Part shown: positions 7,657 through 17,238 of the stretch, piece by piece
Layout of the letters: each line of letters opens with the position of its first letter
Position numbering within the stretch: the stretch's first letter is position 1
Source: a bacterium
GTDB taxonomy: Bacteria; SZUA-79; Acidulodesulfobacterales; Acidulodesulfobacteraceae
Direction: 5' to 3'
Assembly (NCBI GenBank): GCA_021806885.1
Contig: JAKAPT010000009.1
Location: forward strand, 1 to 36,345
DNA length: 36,345 nt
The notes under the pieces: model-generated
What the model was told of the DNA's origin: nothing
The model's database searches: none
What the model saw: only the letters and a program-made list of their open reading frames with translations
Position numbers and translations under genes: made by a program

Positions 7657-9115
7657 CCTTACGCTTGACAATATAATAGATGCCTGCGGAGGCAGGCTTG
7701 TGACGTCCGGGGACGGGACGAATCCCCTTGTCTTTAACGAAATTTTTACAGACTCAAGGGAAAAATTTTCAAAAAACTCCGTTTTTATTGCCCTGAAAGG
7801 CCGCAACTTCAACGGCGAGGAATTTGTCGGGAAGGCGTTTGAAAACGGCGCCTCCTGCGCCATAGTTTCATGGGATTTCCTGGACAATAGCGATTTGTCT
7901 GATTTTAGCGGTAAAATAATAATCGCGGCCTCTGATACCACGGACGCCCTCGGAGATATCGCGAGGATGTATATTGGCCTTTTTGAAATTAAAAAAAGGA
8001 TATGTATAACCGGGTCCTGCGGAAAAACGACCACAAAGGAAATGGTTTATAAAATATTTTCCGATAAATACGGCCAGGAAAAGGTCTTAAGGAATGAATT
8101 TAATTTCAACAATTTAATAGGAGTTCCTAAAACCATCCTGGGAATCAATAAAAAACATGAATTCCTTATCCTGGAAATCGGCAGCAACAAAAAGGGCGAG
8201 ATTAAAAAGCTCGCAAGTATTATTTCCCCCGACGTCGCGGCAATAACAAATATAGGAAAATCTCATTTGGAGGAATTCAAGGACCTCAAAGGGGTTTTAA
8301 CGGAAAAATTTTCCCTCGCGAAGGAACTAAAAAGAGGGTCGTATCTTATATTAAACAGGGACGATAAAAATCTAAACAAAACCATGGGTTCAATCCCGGG
8401 AGTTAATTTTCTCTCATTTGAAATTAACCCGGGCGATAAGCCTCGCGTCGTCAATAAAGATGCTGATTTGATATGCAGGAAAATAGCGTTTAATGATAAG
8501 AATACTGAACTGGAGATTGAATTTATGGGAGGGGTATTTCCTTCAATGGTAAGATTAAAAGGAATTCACCTGGTGTATGATTATTTGTGCGCCCTTCTTA
8601 TTTCATATGCCTGCGGGATAGATATCGAATTTAGCATAAGCTCCCTTTCGGAATTCGGGCCTCCTTCCGGCAGGATGGAAGAAAAAGAAAGCGCTTCCGG
8701 GGAGTATTTATTAATTAACGATTCGTATAACTCGAACCCCGATTCCCTGAAGGCCGCCCTCGATTCAATAAACACATATTATCCCGACAAAAACAAGATA
8801 CTTGTCCTGGGCGATATGCTCGAACTTGGGTCAGAATCGGAAAACGAACATTATAAGGCGGGGCTGGAGTCGGCTAAAATTGCCGGCCTTATTTTTTACA
8901 AGGGGTATTATTACAACAACTTCCGGGAAGGGCTAAAAGCCGCCGGCTTCGATATGACGAGGCTTTTTTTCTTTGACGACCCGGGACTTTTCAGGGAGAA
9001 ATTCTCGGTTATAGATAAAAATAATTCCGTGGTTTTAATAAAGGCCTCAAGGGGCATAGCCCTTGAAAAATATTTTGATGAATTAGGGGAAGAACATCAT
9101 GTCATATGCGGATAA
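7640..9115 (+). CDS. murF: UDP-MurNAc-tripeptide:D-Ala-D-Ala ligase MurF
   Basis: The 491-aa Mur ligase completes the UDP-MurNAc-pentapeptide by adding D-Ala-D-Ala. The P-loop GSCGKTTTKE starts at Gly125. FNFNNLIGVPKTIL, EIGSNKKGEI, ITNIGKSHLE, NDSYNSNPDS and VLGDMLELG are all MurF signatures. It overlaps murE by 17 nt at its start and mraY by 17 nt at its end, implying coupled translation through three consecutive genes. The D-Ala-D-Ala substrate would come from the ddl gene further down the cluster. Confidence 0.97.
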   Translation: MKIAYNLTLDNIIDACGGRLVTSGDGTNPLVFNEIFTDSREKFSKNSVFIALKGRNFNGEEFVGKAFENGASCAIVSWDFLDNSDLSDFSGKIIIAASDTTDALGDIARMYIGLFEIKKRICITGSCGKTTTKEMVYKIFSDKYGQEKVLRNEFNFNNLIGVPKTILGINKKHEFLILEIGSNKKGEIKKLASIISPDVAAITNIGKSHLEEFKDLKGVLTEKFSLAKELKRGSYLILNRDDKNLNKTMGSIPGVNFLSFEINPGDKPRVVNKDADLICRKIAFNDKNTELEIEFMGGVFPSMVRLKGIHLVYDYLCALLISYACGIDIEFSISSLSEFGPPSGRMEEKESASGEYLLINDSYNSNPDSLKAALDSINTYYPDKNKILVLGDMLELGSESENEHYKAGLESAKIAGLIFYKGYYYNNFREGLKAAGFDMTRLFFFDDPGLFREKFSVIDKNNSVVLIKASRGIALEKYFDELGEEHHVICG

Positions 9116-10154
9116 CAGCGTCTTAACATATATTACGTTCAGGGCTTCTTACGCCATAATTTTGTCTTTGCTCCTTTCCATTATTTTTGGAAAGGCTTTC
9201 ATCCGGATGCTGAAAAAGATGCGGATAAAGCAGGTCATAAGGGAAGACGGGCCAAAATCTCATATAGAAGATAAGAAGAATGTCCCCACGATGGGCGGGT
9301 TACTCATATTATTCAGCGCCGTTATTCCGGTTTTACTGCTTGCCAGGATTTATAGTTTTTATCTTTACATGGGATTATTTACGATTATTGTTTATGGCCT
9401 TATCGGATTCGCGGATGATTATCTTAAACTAAAAGGGAAATCGTCAAAAGGCCTTAAAGGAAAATACAAGTTTATAATCCAGTCGCTTGTCGCCATTTTT
9501 ATTTCAACGATGCTTTATGTTCATGACGGGTCTCTATCAATCATAATAATACCGTTTGTTAAAGAATATTATTTTAGTCTCGGCCCGTATTTTATTTTAT
9601 TTGCCGCTTTTATAATCGTTGGAACCTCCAATGCGGTCAATCTTACTGACGGCCTTGACGGCCTGGCGATAGGCGTTTTTGCCATTGCCATCGCCGGATA
9701 CCTTGTATTTTCTTACGCAAGCTCAAATTATAAATTTGCCGCTTACCTTTCAATCCCATACATACAAAATATAGGGGAAGTCACGATATTGTGCGCCGCC
9801 TTGTTTGGCGCATCCATAGGATTCCTCTGGTTTAACACCTATCCAGCTTCCATTTTTATGGGCGATACGGGTTCAATTTTTCTTGGGGCCGTCCTCGGTT
9901 ATGTTTCTATCGTCTCAAGGCAAGAACTGCTTCTGATAGTAATAGGCTTTGTATACGTGCTCGAGGCGCTAAGCGTGATATTTCAGGTTGGTTCATACAA
10001 GTTCAGAAAAAAAAGGATATTTAAAATGGCCCCCATCCATCATCATTTTGAAATGGAGGGTCTTCCGGAGCCTAAAATCATAACAAGGTTATGGATAATT
10101 TCCCTTATTCTTACGATATTTGCCCTTTCCACCCTAAAATTGAGGATATTCTAA
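9099..10154 (+). CDS. mraY: Phospho-MurNAc-pentapeptide translocase MraY
   Basis: The 351-aa polytopic membrane enzyme transfers phospho-MurNAc-pentapeptide to undecaprenyl phosphate to make lipid I on the inner face of the membrane. The sequence shows about ten hydrophobic segments. Family motifs are present: TMGGLLIL, FADDYLKLKGKSSKGL (catalytic Asp pair), NAVNLTDGLDGLA, FMGDTGS and the HHHFE block near the end (APIHHHFEMEG). The start overlaps the end of murF by 17 nt, and its stop immediately precedes the ATG of murD with no spacer. Confidence 0.97.
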   Translation: MSYADNSVLTYITFRASYAIILSLLLSIIFGKAFIRMLKKMRIKQVIREDGPKSHIEDKKNVPTMGGLLILFSAVIPVLLLARIYSFYLYMGLFTIIVYGLIGFADDYLKLKGKSSKGLKGKYKFIIQSLVAIFISTMLYVHDGSLSIIIIPFVKEYYFSLGPYFILFAAFIIVGTSNAVNLTDGLDGLAIGVFAIAIAGYLVFSYASSNYKFAAYLSIPYIQNIGEVTILCAALFGASIGFLWFNTYPASIFMGDTGSIFLGAVLGYVSIVSRQELLLIVIGFVYVLEALSVIFQVGSYKFRKKRIFKMAPIHHHFEMEGLPEPKIITRLWIISLILTIFALSTLKLRIF

Positions 10155-11564
10155 ATGAAAACGCTTGTGCTCGGATACGGAAAAACGGGAAGGGCGCTTA
10201 CGGAATACATTATTAAGAATAATGTATTTCCGGAAGGAATCGCGGTTTATGATGATAATTTAAAAGAAAAAGATATTAATATTCCGGGCGTTCAATTCTT
10301 TACCGGCAGGAATGACGTCCATGAAATTTCCCTTTGCCTTGCGAGTCCCGGAATCGACAGGGAGCATAAAATATTATCAAAACTCAGAAGTGTGAATATT
10401 CCCGTAATAAGCGAAATAGAATTTGCGTACAATCAACTGGTTTCTAAAGAGAAGGGCAAGACGAAACCCAAAATTTTGGCTATAACGGGGACCAACGGAA
10501 AAACCACGACAACCGCTATATGCAAAGATGCCATAATCAAATCGGGACTGGGCGAAGAAGTATTTGTCGGCGGTAATTTCGGTACCCCGTTTATATCCGG
10601 GGCAGGTCTTTTTAACGGTTTTATCCTCGAAATATCCAGTTTTCAACTTGAATGGATTTATAATTTCAAGCCTGATATTTCCGTTTTGCTCAATGTCGAG
10701 GACGATCATCTGGACAGGTATGAAAATTTCGATGAGTACAGGCTTACCAAGTACAAATTGTTCAAGAATATGGATTATGGCGATGTCTCCATATTGAACT
10801 ATGAAGATTACAATTCAAGGATTCTTAAGGGAGTAATGGGAACAAGGAGCATTCTTTTCGGGTTTGATGAAAATAGATGTGACGCCTTTTACAAGGACGG
10901 CTTTATACATTTAAAATTCAAGGATATCGCCGGGTATGATCTGGAAATATCCCTGGAAAAATTAAAGGATAAAAAACGTTACATTATTGAGGACATGCTT
11001 GCCGCGGCTTCTTCTTTATGTCTTTTTGGAATTTCCCCCGAGCATATAACCTCCGCGTTTAATGAATTCGAACCGTTAAGCCACAGGATTGAATATATTG
11101 GGAGCATAGGAAATATTGAGTTTTATGACGATTCCAAGGCCACCAATCCCGCTGCCGTTATAAGCGCTTTAAAAACGCTTATGGATGATGGCCGCCACCT
11201 TCGGGTTACGGTCAAAAAAGATATAGTACTTATCCTCGGCGGTAAGGATAAGGGGTTTAGTTATGAATCCTTGATAGAGCCGGTAGCCAGCAACGTCAGG
11301 GCGTGCGTTTTGATGGGCGAGACAAAAAATATTTTAATGGAAACACTTAAAGGCCATATCGAATTAATACCGGTAAACGACATGGATGAAGCCGTCAAGG
11401 AATCCTATTTATTCCTTAAAAATAATTACCCCGGTGGTTCCGGGGCGGTTCTTCTTTCCCCCGCTTCTTCGAGTTTCGATATGTTTAAAGACTATAATGA
11501 CAGGGGCGCCGTTTTTTGCAGGTCATTTAAAGCGCTCAAGGCCCGGCAGGATGCATTGATATAA
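10155..11564 (+). CDS. murD: UDP-MurNAc-L-alanine:D-glutamate ligase MurD
   Basis: The 469-aa Mur ligase adds D-Glu to UDP-MurNAc-L-Ala. The N-terminal UDP-binding domain starts with LVLGYGKTGRALTEY. The central domain has ITGTNGKTTTT with the P-loop from Gly112, then VGGNFGTPF, LEISSFQLE and NVEDDHLDRY. The C-terminal domain shows the usual HRIEYIGSIGNIEFYDDSKATNP transition and LILGGKDKG, and ends with LLSPASSSFDMFKDYNDRG. All are diagnostic of MurD. The ATG directly abuts the mraY stop codon, and ftsW follows after 14 nt. Confidence 0.97.
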   Translation: MKTLVLGYGKTGRALTEYIIKNNVFPEGIAVYDDNLKEKDINIPGVQFFTGRNDVHEISLCLASPGIDREHKILSKLRSVNIPVISEIEFAYNQLVSKEKGKTKPKILAITGTNGKTTTTAICKDAIIKSGLGEEVFVGGNFGTPFISGAGLFNGFILEISSFQLEWIYNFKPDISVLLNVEDDHLDRYENFDEYRLTKYKLFKNMDYGDVSILNYEDYNSRILKGVMGTRSILFGFDENRCDAFYKDGFIHLKFKDIAGYDLEISLEKLKDKKRYIIEDMLAAASSLCLFGISPEHITSAFNEFEPLSHRIEYIGSIGNIEFYDDSKATNPAAVISALKTLMDDGRHLRVTVKKDIVLILGGKDKGFSYESLIEPVASNVRACVLMGETKNILMETLKGHIELIPVNDMDEAVKESYLFLKNNYPGGSGAVLLSPASSSFDMFKDYNDRGAVFCRSFKALKARQDALI

Positions 11565-11578
11565 AAGGATAATACTCT

Positions 11579-12709
11579 ATGGAAGGTTACAGCAGGGGAA
11601 TAAGAAGATACGACATATGGTTATTTATAGCCGTATCGACGCTTATATCGCTTGGGTTAATCATGGTATATTCCACGAGCGCGATGGCATCCCTCATAAA
11701 ATATGGCATAAGTTACCATTACGCGTTGAGGCAGTTCCTTTACGTTTTATTTTCCCTTTTCTTCGTATTTATATTCGCAAGGATGGATTATCATGTTCTC
11801 AGGCCTCTTTCGGGGTTCCTGCTTTTCGGAGGCATCTTTTTACTGGCGATGGTTTATGTCCCCCATATAGGCCTGAGCGCGGGAGGCTCAAGAAGATGGT
11901 TGAATTTAAAGATAATAAATATCCAGCCTTCTGAATTCGTAAAAATTATATTTGTCATATACCTAGCTAAATTTTTGGAAAAATACAAGGAAATACTCGA
12001 TAATAATAAATACTCCATTTTATTTGCGTATCCGTTTATGACTATGGCGCTCATAGACGGTTTACTATTGAAACAGCCCGATTTCGGGTCTGCGTCAATA
12101 ATGTTTTTTCTTGCGATTTTGATGCTTTTTGTGGCGGGCATTTCTTTAGCATATCTTTTTTCCGTTCTCGCTGTGGGAAGCATAGGCGCCTATTTTCTTA
12201 TTCTTTCGGTTCCATACCGCAGGGACAGGATACTTGCTTTTTTGCACCCATTCCATGATAAATCCGGAGTGGGTTTTCAGATCATCCAATCCATTTACGC
12301 GTTCGGCAGGGGCGGAATATTCGGGGTCGGGCTCGGGCACGGAAAAGAAAAGCTTATTTTTCTTCCGACGCCTTATTCGGATTTCATATTCTCCTCCGTG
12401 GGTGAAGAGCTGGGGTTAATAGGGGTGGCGGTATTCATTCTTCTATTTTTAATCCTGGCATACAGGGGTTTAAGGATTGCCGTAAACGCGCCGGATTTAT
12501 TTGGAACATTCCTGGCTTACGGCCTTACTTTTCTCATAGTTTTCAGCGCGTTTATAAATATAGGGGTAACTATGGGCGCGCTGCCGACGAAAGGCCTTGC
12601 GCTCCCGCTAATCAGTTACGGAGGCAGCTCAATGCTTGCCTCGTGCATTGCTATCGGCATACTTTTGAATATTTCCTCTCAATCGGAGAAGAAAAAGGAG
12701 TTTGAATGA
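11579..12709 (+). CDS. ftsW: Septal peptidoglycan glycosyltransferase FtsW (SEDS family)
   Basis: The 376-aa polytopic SEDS protein polymerises lipid II at the septum with FtsI. About ten membrane segments are visible. Conserved stretches are MVYSTSA, GGSRRWLNL, IQPSEFVKI, LLKQPDFGSA, a FLHPFHD loop, a GFQIIQSIYAFGRGGIFGVGLG region, PTPYSDFIFS.GEELGL and LPLISYGGSSM. The position between murD and murG is canonical. Its TGA overlaps the murG ATG (ATGA), so translation of the flippase/polymerase and of the lipid II synthase is coupled. Confidence 0.96.
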   Translation: MEGYSRGIRRYDIWLFIAVSTLISLGLIMVYSTSAMASLIKYGISYHYALRQFLYVLFSLFFVFIFARMDYHVLRPLSGFLLFGGIFLLAMVYVPHIGLSAGGSRRWLNLKIINIQPSEFVKIIFVIYLAKFLEKYKEILDNNKYSILFAYPFMTMALIDGLLLKQPDFGSASIMFFLAILMLFVAGISLAYLFSVLAVGSIGAYFLILSVPYRRDRILAFLHPFHDKSGVGFQIIQSIYAFGRGGIFGVGLGHGKEKLIFLPTPYSDFIFSSVGEELGLIGVAVFILLFLILAYRGLRIAVNAPDLFGTFLAYGLTFLIVFSAFINIGVTMGALPTKGLALPLISYGGSSMLASCIAIGILLNISSQSEKKKEFE

Positions 12710-13809
12710 ATCTTGTTATCGCGGGAGGAGGAACCGGGGGCCACTTGTTTCCGGGCATAGCGGTATATGAAAAGCTTATAAGCCGGGAAGGAGAAGTAAA
12801 GGCCTATTTAATTGGAACAAAAAAAGGGATAGAAAATAAACTCAAAAACGATTACGATTTTAAATTTATTCCGATTGATGCCACGGGGTTTATAGGAAAG
12901 AATATTATGAATAAAATGAGGTTCCTTAAGGACTTTTTGAAAACCTTTGCCCAGGTTAGAAGAATTTACAGGGATATAGGGCCGGATTTTGTCCTGGGCC
13001 TCGGGGGTTACGCGTCCTTTATGCCCTTGATCGTCGCGAGGTTAAAGGGAATAAGGAGCGGAGTCATGGAACAGAATATCTCCCCGGGACTTGCGGTTAA
13101 AATCCTTTCCATTCTTGGAGTAACTGTTTTCGCGTCGTTCGAGGAGACGAAAAAATATCTGCCCTTTTCAAACGTGGTCGTTACGGGGAATCCCGTGAGA
13201 GAAAACATCATGGAACAATCCCTCAAAGACGAGGCTACGGGCATGGAACGCTATAAGGACAACTCCCGCAAGGGTTTTTCAATTTTCGTCTTTGGGGGAT
13301 CTCAGGGGGCGGCTTCAATCAATAAAGCTTTCGTAAACATTTTAAAGGAACTGGATGAAGAGATGATAGAAAACATTACCATTTTTCATCAGACAGGGGA
13401 AAAAGATTATAAATTTATTAACGAATTTTACCTTGGAAGCAGGGTAAAAAAATATGAGGTCTTTCCCTTTTCCAGAAATATCGAGGATTATTATTCCCGC
13501 GCGGACCTGGTTGTTTCAAGGGCGGGGGCAGGCACCATCTCCGAGCTTATCGTAATGAGGAAACCCGCGATTTTAATACCATATCCCTTTGCCGCAAATA
13601 ACCATCAGGAAAAAAACGCAAGAATTTTTTCGGAAAAAGGATGTTTTTGGATGGTAAAAGACGATGAAAACCTTCCGGAAATATTATTACAAAATATAAA
13701 AAAAATGTTTTATAATAAGAAGTTAATGTACGATATGTATAATAATATTAAAAAAATTGATTTTAAAGATCCGGCATTAAGCATAGCAAATATAATTTTT
13801 AAATCTTAA
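12706..13809 (+). CDS. murG: UDP-GlcNAc:lipid I GlcNAc transferase MurG
   Basis: The 367-aa GT-B glycosyltransferase makes lipid II on the cytoplasmic membrane face. The N-terminal glycine loop GGGTGGHLFPG lies at residues 7-17, a second Gly-rich loop occurs at FVLGLGGYASF, and FGGSQGAASIN begins the C-terminal domain. The UDP-GlcNAc-binding region VSRAGAGTISELIVMRKPAI and the following PYPFAANNHQEKNA are textbook. It overlaps ftsW by 4 nt; murC begins 25 nt downstream with GGAG before its start. Confidence 0.97.
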   Translation: MNLVIAGGGTGGHLFPGIAVYEKLISREGEVKAYLIGTKKGIENKLKNDYDFKFIPIDATGFIGKNIMNKMRFLKDFLKTFAQVRRIYRDIGPDFVLGLGGYASFMPLIVARLKGIRSGVMEQNISPGLAVKILSILGVTVFASFEETKKYLPFSNVVVTGNPVRENIMEQSLKDEATGMERYKDNSRKGFSIFVFGGSQGAASINKAFVNILKELDEEMIENITIFHQTGEKDYKFINEFYLGSRVKKYEVFPFSRNIEDYYSRADLVVSRAGAGTISELIVMRKPAILIPYPFAANNHQEKNARIFSEKGCFWMVKDDENLPEILLQNIKKMFYNKKLMYDMYNNIKKIDFKDPALSIANIIFKS

Positions 13810-13834
13810 CCACTGATTTATAACGGAGCATAGA

Positions 13835-15304
13835 ATGATAACGAAATTCAGCGGAGCCCACAATGATATTAAAAGGGTTCATCTTATCGGGATAGGCGGT
13901 TCAGGCATGAGCGGTATAGCCGAAGTTCTAATCAACCTTGGGTATTATGTTACCGGCTCGGACGTTGAAAGCAGCCTGACTACCGAAAAGATAAGGTCCA
14001 TGGGGGGCAGAGTCTTTATCGGGCACAGCGCCCAGAATATAAAAGATGCCGAAGTTGTTGTTTATTCGACCGCCATTAAAGACGACAATATCGAGCTTTT
14101 TGAAGCAAAAAACAGAAAACTCACGGTTTTAAGGCGCGCCGATATGCTTTCAGAACTCCTTTCCCTTAAAAAGGGTATTGCCGTCGCGGGCTCCCATGGA
14201 AAAACAACTACCACTTCCATGATATCCGGTATATTTGGAGAGGCCGGTCTTGATCCTACGTTTGTCGTCGGTGGGAAAATATTTGGGATGGGCACGCACT
14301 CCAAGGTTGGAGGAGGAGACTTCATGATTGTGGAGGCGGATGAAAGCGACGGTACTTTTTTAAAATTAAAACCTGAATACTGCGTTACCACCAATATTGA
14401 TTATGAGCATCTTAACTATTATGGCAATATAGATACGCTTAAAGCCTCATTTAGGGAGTTTATCAACAATATTCCATTTTTTGGTTTTGCTACCCTTTGC
14501 GCGGACAACAAACTTCTAAGGTCCATTTTACCGGAGATAAATAAAAAGTATTTTACATACGGGATTGAACAAAAAGCTGACTATTATGCCCTTAATATCA
14601 GTCTTGAAAGAGATTCATCCGTATTCGACGCTTATTCAAAAAATAGCTTTATAGGAAAATTTTCCCTGTCTGTTCCAGGAATACATAATATTCTTAACGC
14701 CCTTGCCGCCATTACTTTATCTGCCGAGCTGGGGATATCCACGGGGCATATCGTTAACGCGCTCAAAGATTTTCATGGGGTCGAAAGGCGGTTTCAGATC
14801 AAAAACGAGGATGAAAGATTGGTAGTAGTCGATGATTACGCGCATCACCCGTCGGAAATTACCGCTACCCTTAATACGGCAAAAATATGGAAAAAAAGGG
14901 TTGTGGCGGTTTTTCAGCCGCACAGGTATTCAAGGATGAAAGAACTTTTAAACGACTTCAAACACTGCCTGAAGATTGCCGATTCGGTTATAATAACCGA
15001 CGTTTATTCTGCGGGTGAAAACAAAATAGAAGAAGCTTCGTCCCTTGTTCTTTCCCAGAAAATCCTTGAAAGCGGCTATAAAGATGTTTACTATATTCCG
15101 GACAGGAAAGATATTTCTCAAAAACTGAAATCAATTTTAAATGGTGGGGAAATAGTGGTGTTTCTTGGAGCGGGTGATATAACAAGGACCTGTGACGAGT
15201 TTGTTGACGGCATAAGAAGAACCCCTGCAAGGGGAACTTTTATGAAAGTAATTGATAACCAGGAGACCTGTCAGCCCCTCATTAACGGAACCGGTTTAAT
15301 TTAA
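13835..15304 (+). CDS. murC: UDP-MurNAc:L-alanine ligase MurC
   Basis: The 489-aa Mur ligase adds the first stem residue, L-Ala. The N-terminal UDP-MurNAc-binding motif is HLIGIGGSGMSGIAEVL, followed by TGSD. The ATP loop AGSHGKTTTT has its Gly at residue 119 and Lys at 123. VEADESDGTFL and TNIDYEHLNYY are the central-domain signatures. VDDYAHHPSEI and VFQPHRYSR lie in the C-terminal domain. A GGAG precedes the ATG. About 20 residues follow the last conserved LGAGD motif, close to the usual length. Confidence 0.97.
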   Translation: MITKFSGAHNDIKRVHLIGIGGSGMSGIAEVLINLGYYVTGSDVESSLTTEKIRSMGGRVFIGHSAQNIKDAEVVVYSTAIKDDNIELFEAKNRKLTVLRRADMLSELLSLKKGIAVAGSHGKTTTTSMISGIFGEAGLDPTFVVGGKIFGMGTHSKVGGGDFMIVEADESDGTFLKLKPEYCVTTNIDYEHLNYYGNIDTLKASFREFINNIPFFGFATLCADNKLLRSILPEINKKYFTYGIEQKADYYALNISLERDSSVFDAYSKNSFIGKFSLSVPGIHNILNALAAITLSAELGISTGHIVNALKDFHGVERRFQIKNEDERLVVVDDYAHHPSEITATLNTAKIWKKRVVAVFQPHRYSRMKELLNDFKHCLKIADSVIITDVYSAGENKIEEASSLVLSQKILESGYKDVYYIPDRKDISQKLKSILNGGEIVVFLGAGDITRTCDEFVDGIRRTPARGTFMKVIDNQETCQPLINGTGLI

Positions 15305-15320
15305 ATTTCTAAATATCGTT

Positions 15321-16259
15321 ATGAATGAGAATAAAGCCGCATTAATAAGAAGCCTTAAGGAAAACAGCATAGAGTTCCTCGAAAACGAGCCCCTAAGGTC
15401 TTATTCTTCCATTAAGGCGGGAGGGATCGCCGATCTTATAATTTTTCCAAGGAACGAAAAGGAGCTTGCCGTAGTCGCGTCCCTTTTTAATAGCCGTTCA
15501 ATTAAATTTTTTGTGACCGGAAAGGGAACGAACACTCTTTTTAAGGGCGAAAGGACTAGAACCCCGATTGTGTCATTCCGGAAAGGGTTCAAGGAATTGA
15601 AAGAGTTGGGAGGCAGGCCAATCACCGGCGGGGATTCCGCGGTTGAATTGAAAGTCGGCTCGGGCGTCCTTCTTTCCCAGGTTTTAAATTATGCCATTAA
15701 AAACACCCTTGGCGGCTGCGAATTTTTCTATGGAATACCCGGCTCTTTTGGAGGCGCTATCAGCATGAATGCCGGCTCTAAAGAAAGCACTATAGGAAGT
15801 ATTATAAAGGGCATCAGGATTTTAACCCAAAACGGTGAAGAGCTGGATATCGACAGGAAAGACATTGAATTTTCTTACAGGAAACTGCGTATCAAGAACA
15901 TGAAGCTTAAATTTTTTATAACCTCATCGACGATACGCCTTTACAGGACGCAAAGAAAAGAGATTTTTGACAAAATCAAGATTTTTAAAGAAAGAAAGTC
16001 GAGCCAACCGCTCGGGGAATATTCACTTGGATGCATTTTTAGAAATCCCCCAGGAATTCCGGCCGGGAAAATAATTGATGAAATAGGGCTTAAGGGGTTA
16101 TTCAGGGGCGGCGCCAGGATTTCGAATAAACATGCCAATTTTATCGTTAACCCTGGAATGGCAAGTTCAAGCGATATTATGGAATTGATCAGGATTATAC
16201 AGGAAAGATCCATGCTCGAGAAGGGCATAAGACTCCGCACAGAAATAAAAATTGTTTAA
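15321..16259 (+). CDS. murB: UDP-N-acetylenolpyruvoylglucosamine reductase MurB
   Basis: The 312-aa FAD enzyme reduces UDP-GlcNAc-enolpyruvate to UDP-MurNAc with NADPH. The FAD-binding part shows YSSIKAGGIADL, GKGTNTLF, and GCEFFYGIPGSFGGAISMNAG. The C-terminal part shows GCIFRNPPGIPAGKIIDEIGLKG and ISNKHANFIVN. Where Escherichia coli MurB has the catalytic Ser in GSxFKNP, this protein has Cys (GCIFRNP), a variant known in other MurB proteins. The YRxS-type motif reads YRKL. Placement between murC and ddl is common outside Enterobacteria. It starts 16 nt after murC. Confidence 0.96.
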   Translation: MNENKAALIRSLKENSIEFLENEPLRSYSSIKAGGIADLIIFPRNEKELAVVASLFNSRSIKFFVTGKGTNTLFKGERTRTPIVSFRKGFKELKELGGRPITGGDSAVELKVGSGVLLSQVLNYAIKNTLGGCEFFYGIPGSFGGAISMNAGSKESTIGSIIKGIRILTQNGEELDIDRKDIEFSYRKLRIKNMKLKFFITSSTIRLYRTQRKEIFDKIKIFKERKSSQPLGEYSLGCIFRNPPGIPAGKIIDEIGLKGLFRGGARISNKHANFIVNPGMASSSDIMELIRIIQERSMLEKGIRLRTEIKIV

Positions 16260-16305
16260 ATTCTGCGGCCAGTAATCCTCTTATTTTTCGGTTTTTTTAT
16301 TTATT

Positions 16306-17238
16306 ATGGAAGAAAATCTAAAAAATTTAAAAATAGGTGTTTTAATGGGCGGAAAATCCGCCGAAAGGGAAATATCTTTAAGGACCGGAAACGCCGTTTT
16401 AAGCGCTCTTAAAACCTCAGGCTATAATGCTATCGGCTTTGATCTCGACGATAGCCTTCACTCCAATTTAAAAAAAATTGACATTTGCTTTGTTGCCCTT
16501 CACGGTACCTACGGAGAGGATGGACGGGTCCAGGGAATCCTGGATTTATATGGGATTCCATATACCGGATCAGGCGTTTGTTCAAGCGCCATTGCCATGG
16601 ATAAATTAAAAACCAGGGCTATATTAGACTATCACGGCATCAAGACCCCGCCCTTTTTGTTTGCGGGTAAAAAGGACAATTTCGAAAACATACTGGAAAA
16701 GCTAAAAGGTATCGAACCGCCCTATTTTATAAAACCGAATTCTTCCGGTTCGAGCTTCGGTTGTTCAATAGTGAATTCATTAAACGAGGACGACTTACTC
16801 ATTGGGTTAAATAATGCATTTGAATATGACGATACAGTATTAATAGAAAAATATTTAAATGGCCGGGAAATACAATTTGCCGTTGCCTTCGGCAATCCGA
16901 TCGGTTGCGTTGAAGTGAGGCCCAGGGATTCCTTTTACTCTTATGAGGCCAAATACACAAAAGGTAAAACGGAATACCTGCTAAATCCCGATTTGACGGG
17001 CGAGGAATACCGCGCGTGCGAAGAGGCCGCGGTTAGAACCCATAAGTACCTGAGTTGCGAGGGGGTTTCAAGGACCGATATCATTCTTGATAAGGACCGC
17101 AATGCTTATGTGTTAGAGATTAATACTCTTCCAGGCCTGACGGAATTGAGCCTTGTTCCAATGATAGCGAAAAACAAAGGCATAAGTTTTACTGAATTAA
17201 TTGAAGATATATTAAAAGATGCGATTGCCAGGAAATAA
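16306..17238 (+). CDS. ddl: D-alanine:D-alanine ligase
   Basis: The 310-aa ATP-grasp ligase makes the D-Ala-D-Ala dipeptide used by MurF. The first domain has VLMGGKSAEREISLRTG. HGTYGEDGRVQGILDLYGIPYTGSG is the substrate-binding stretch, and YFIKPNSSGSSFGCSIV is the ATP-grasp loop. The metal-binding end reads EINTLPGLTELSLVP. There is a 46-nt gap after murB, the largest inside the cluster apart from that before ftsZ, and no clear Shine-Dalgarno. Its last 20 nt overlap ftsQ. Confidence 0.96.
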   Translation: MEENLKNLKIGVLMGGKSAEREISLRTGNAVLSALKTSGYNAIGFDLDDSLHSNLKKIDICFVALHGTYGEDGRVQGILDLYGIPYTGSGVCSSAIAMDKLKTRAILDYHGIKTPPFLFAGKKDNFENILEKLKGIEPPYFIKPNSSGSSFGCSIVNSLNEDDLLIGLNNAFEYDDTVLIEKYLNGREIQFAVAFGNPIGCVEVRPRDSFYSYEAKYTKGKTEYLLNPDLTGEEYRACEEAAVRTHKYLSCEGVSRTDIILDKDRNAYVLEINTLPGLTELSLVPMIAKNKGISFTELIEDILKDAIARK

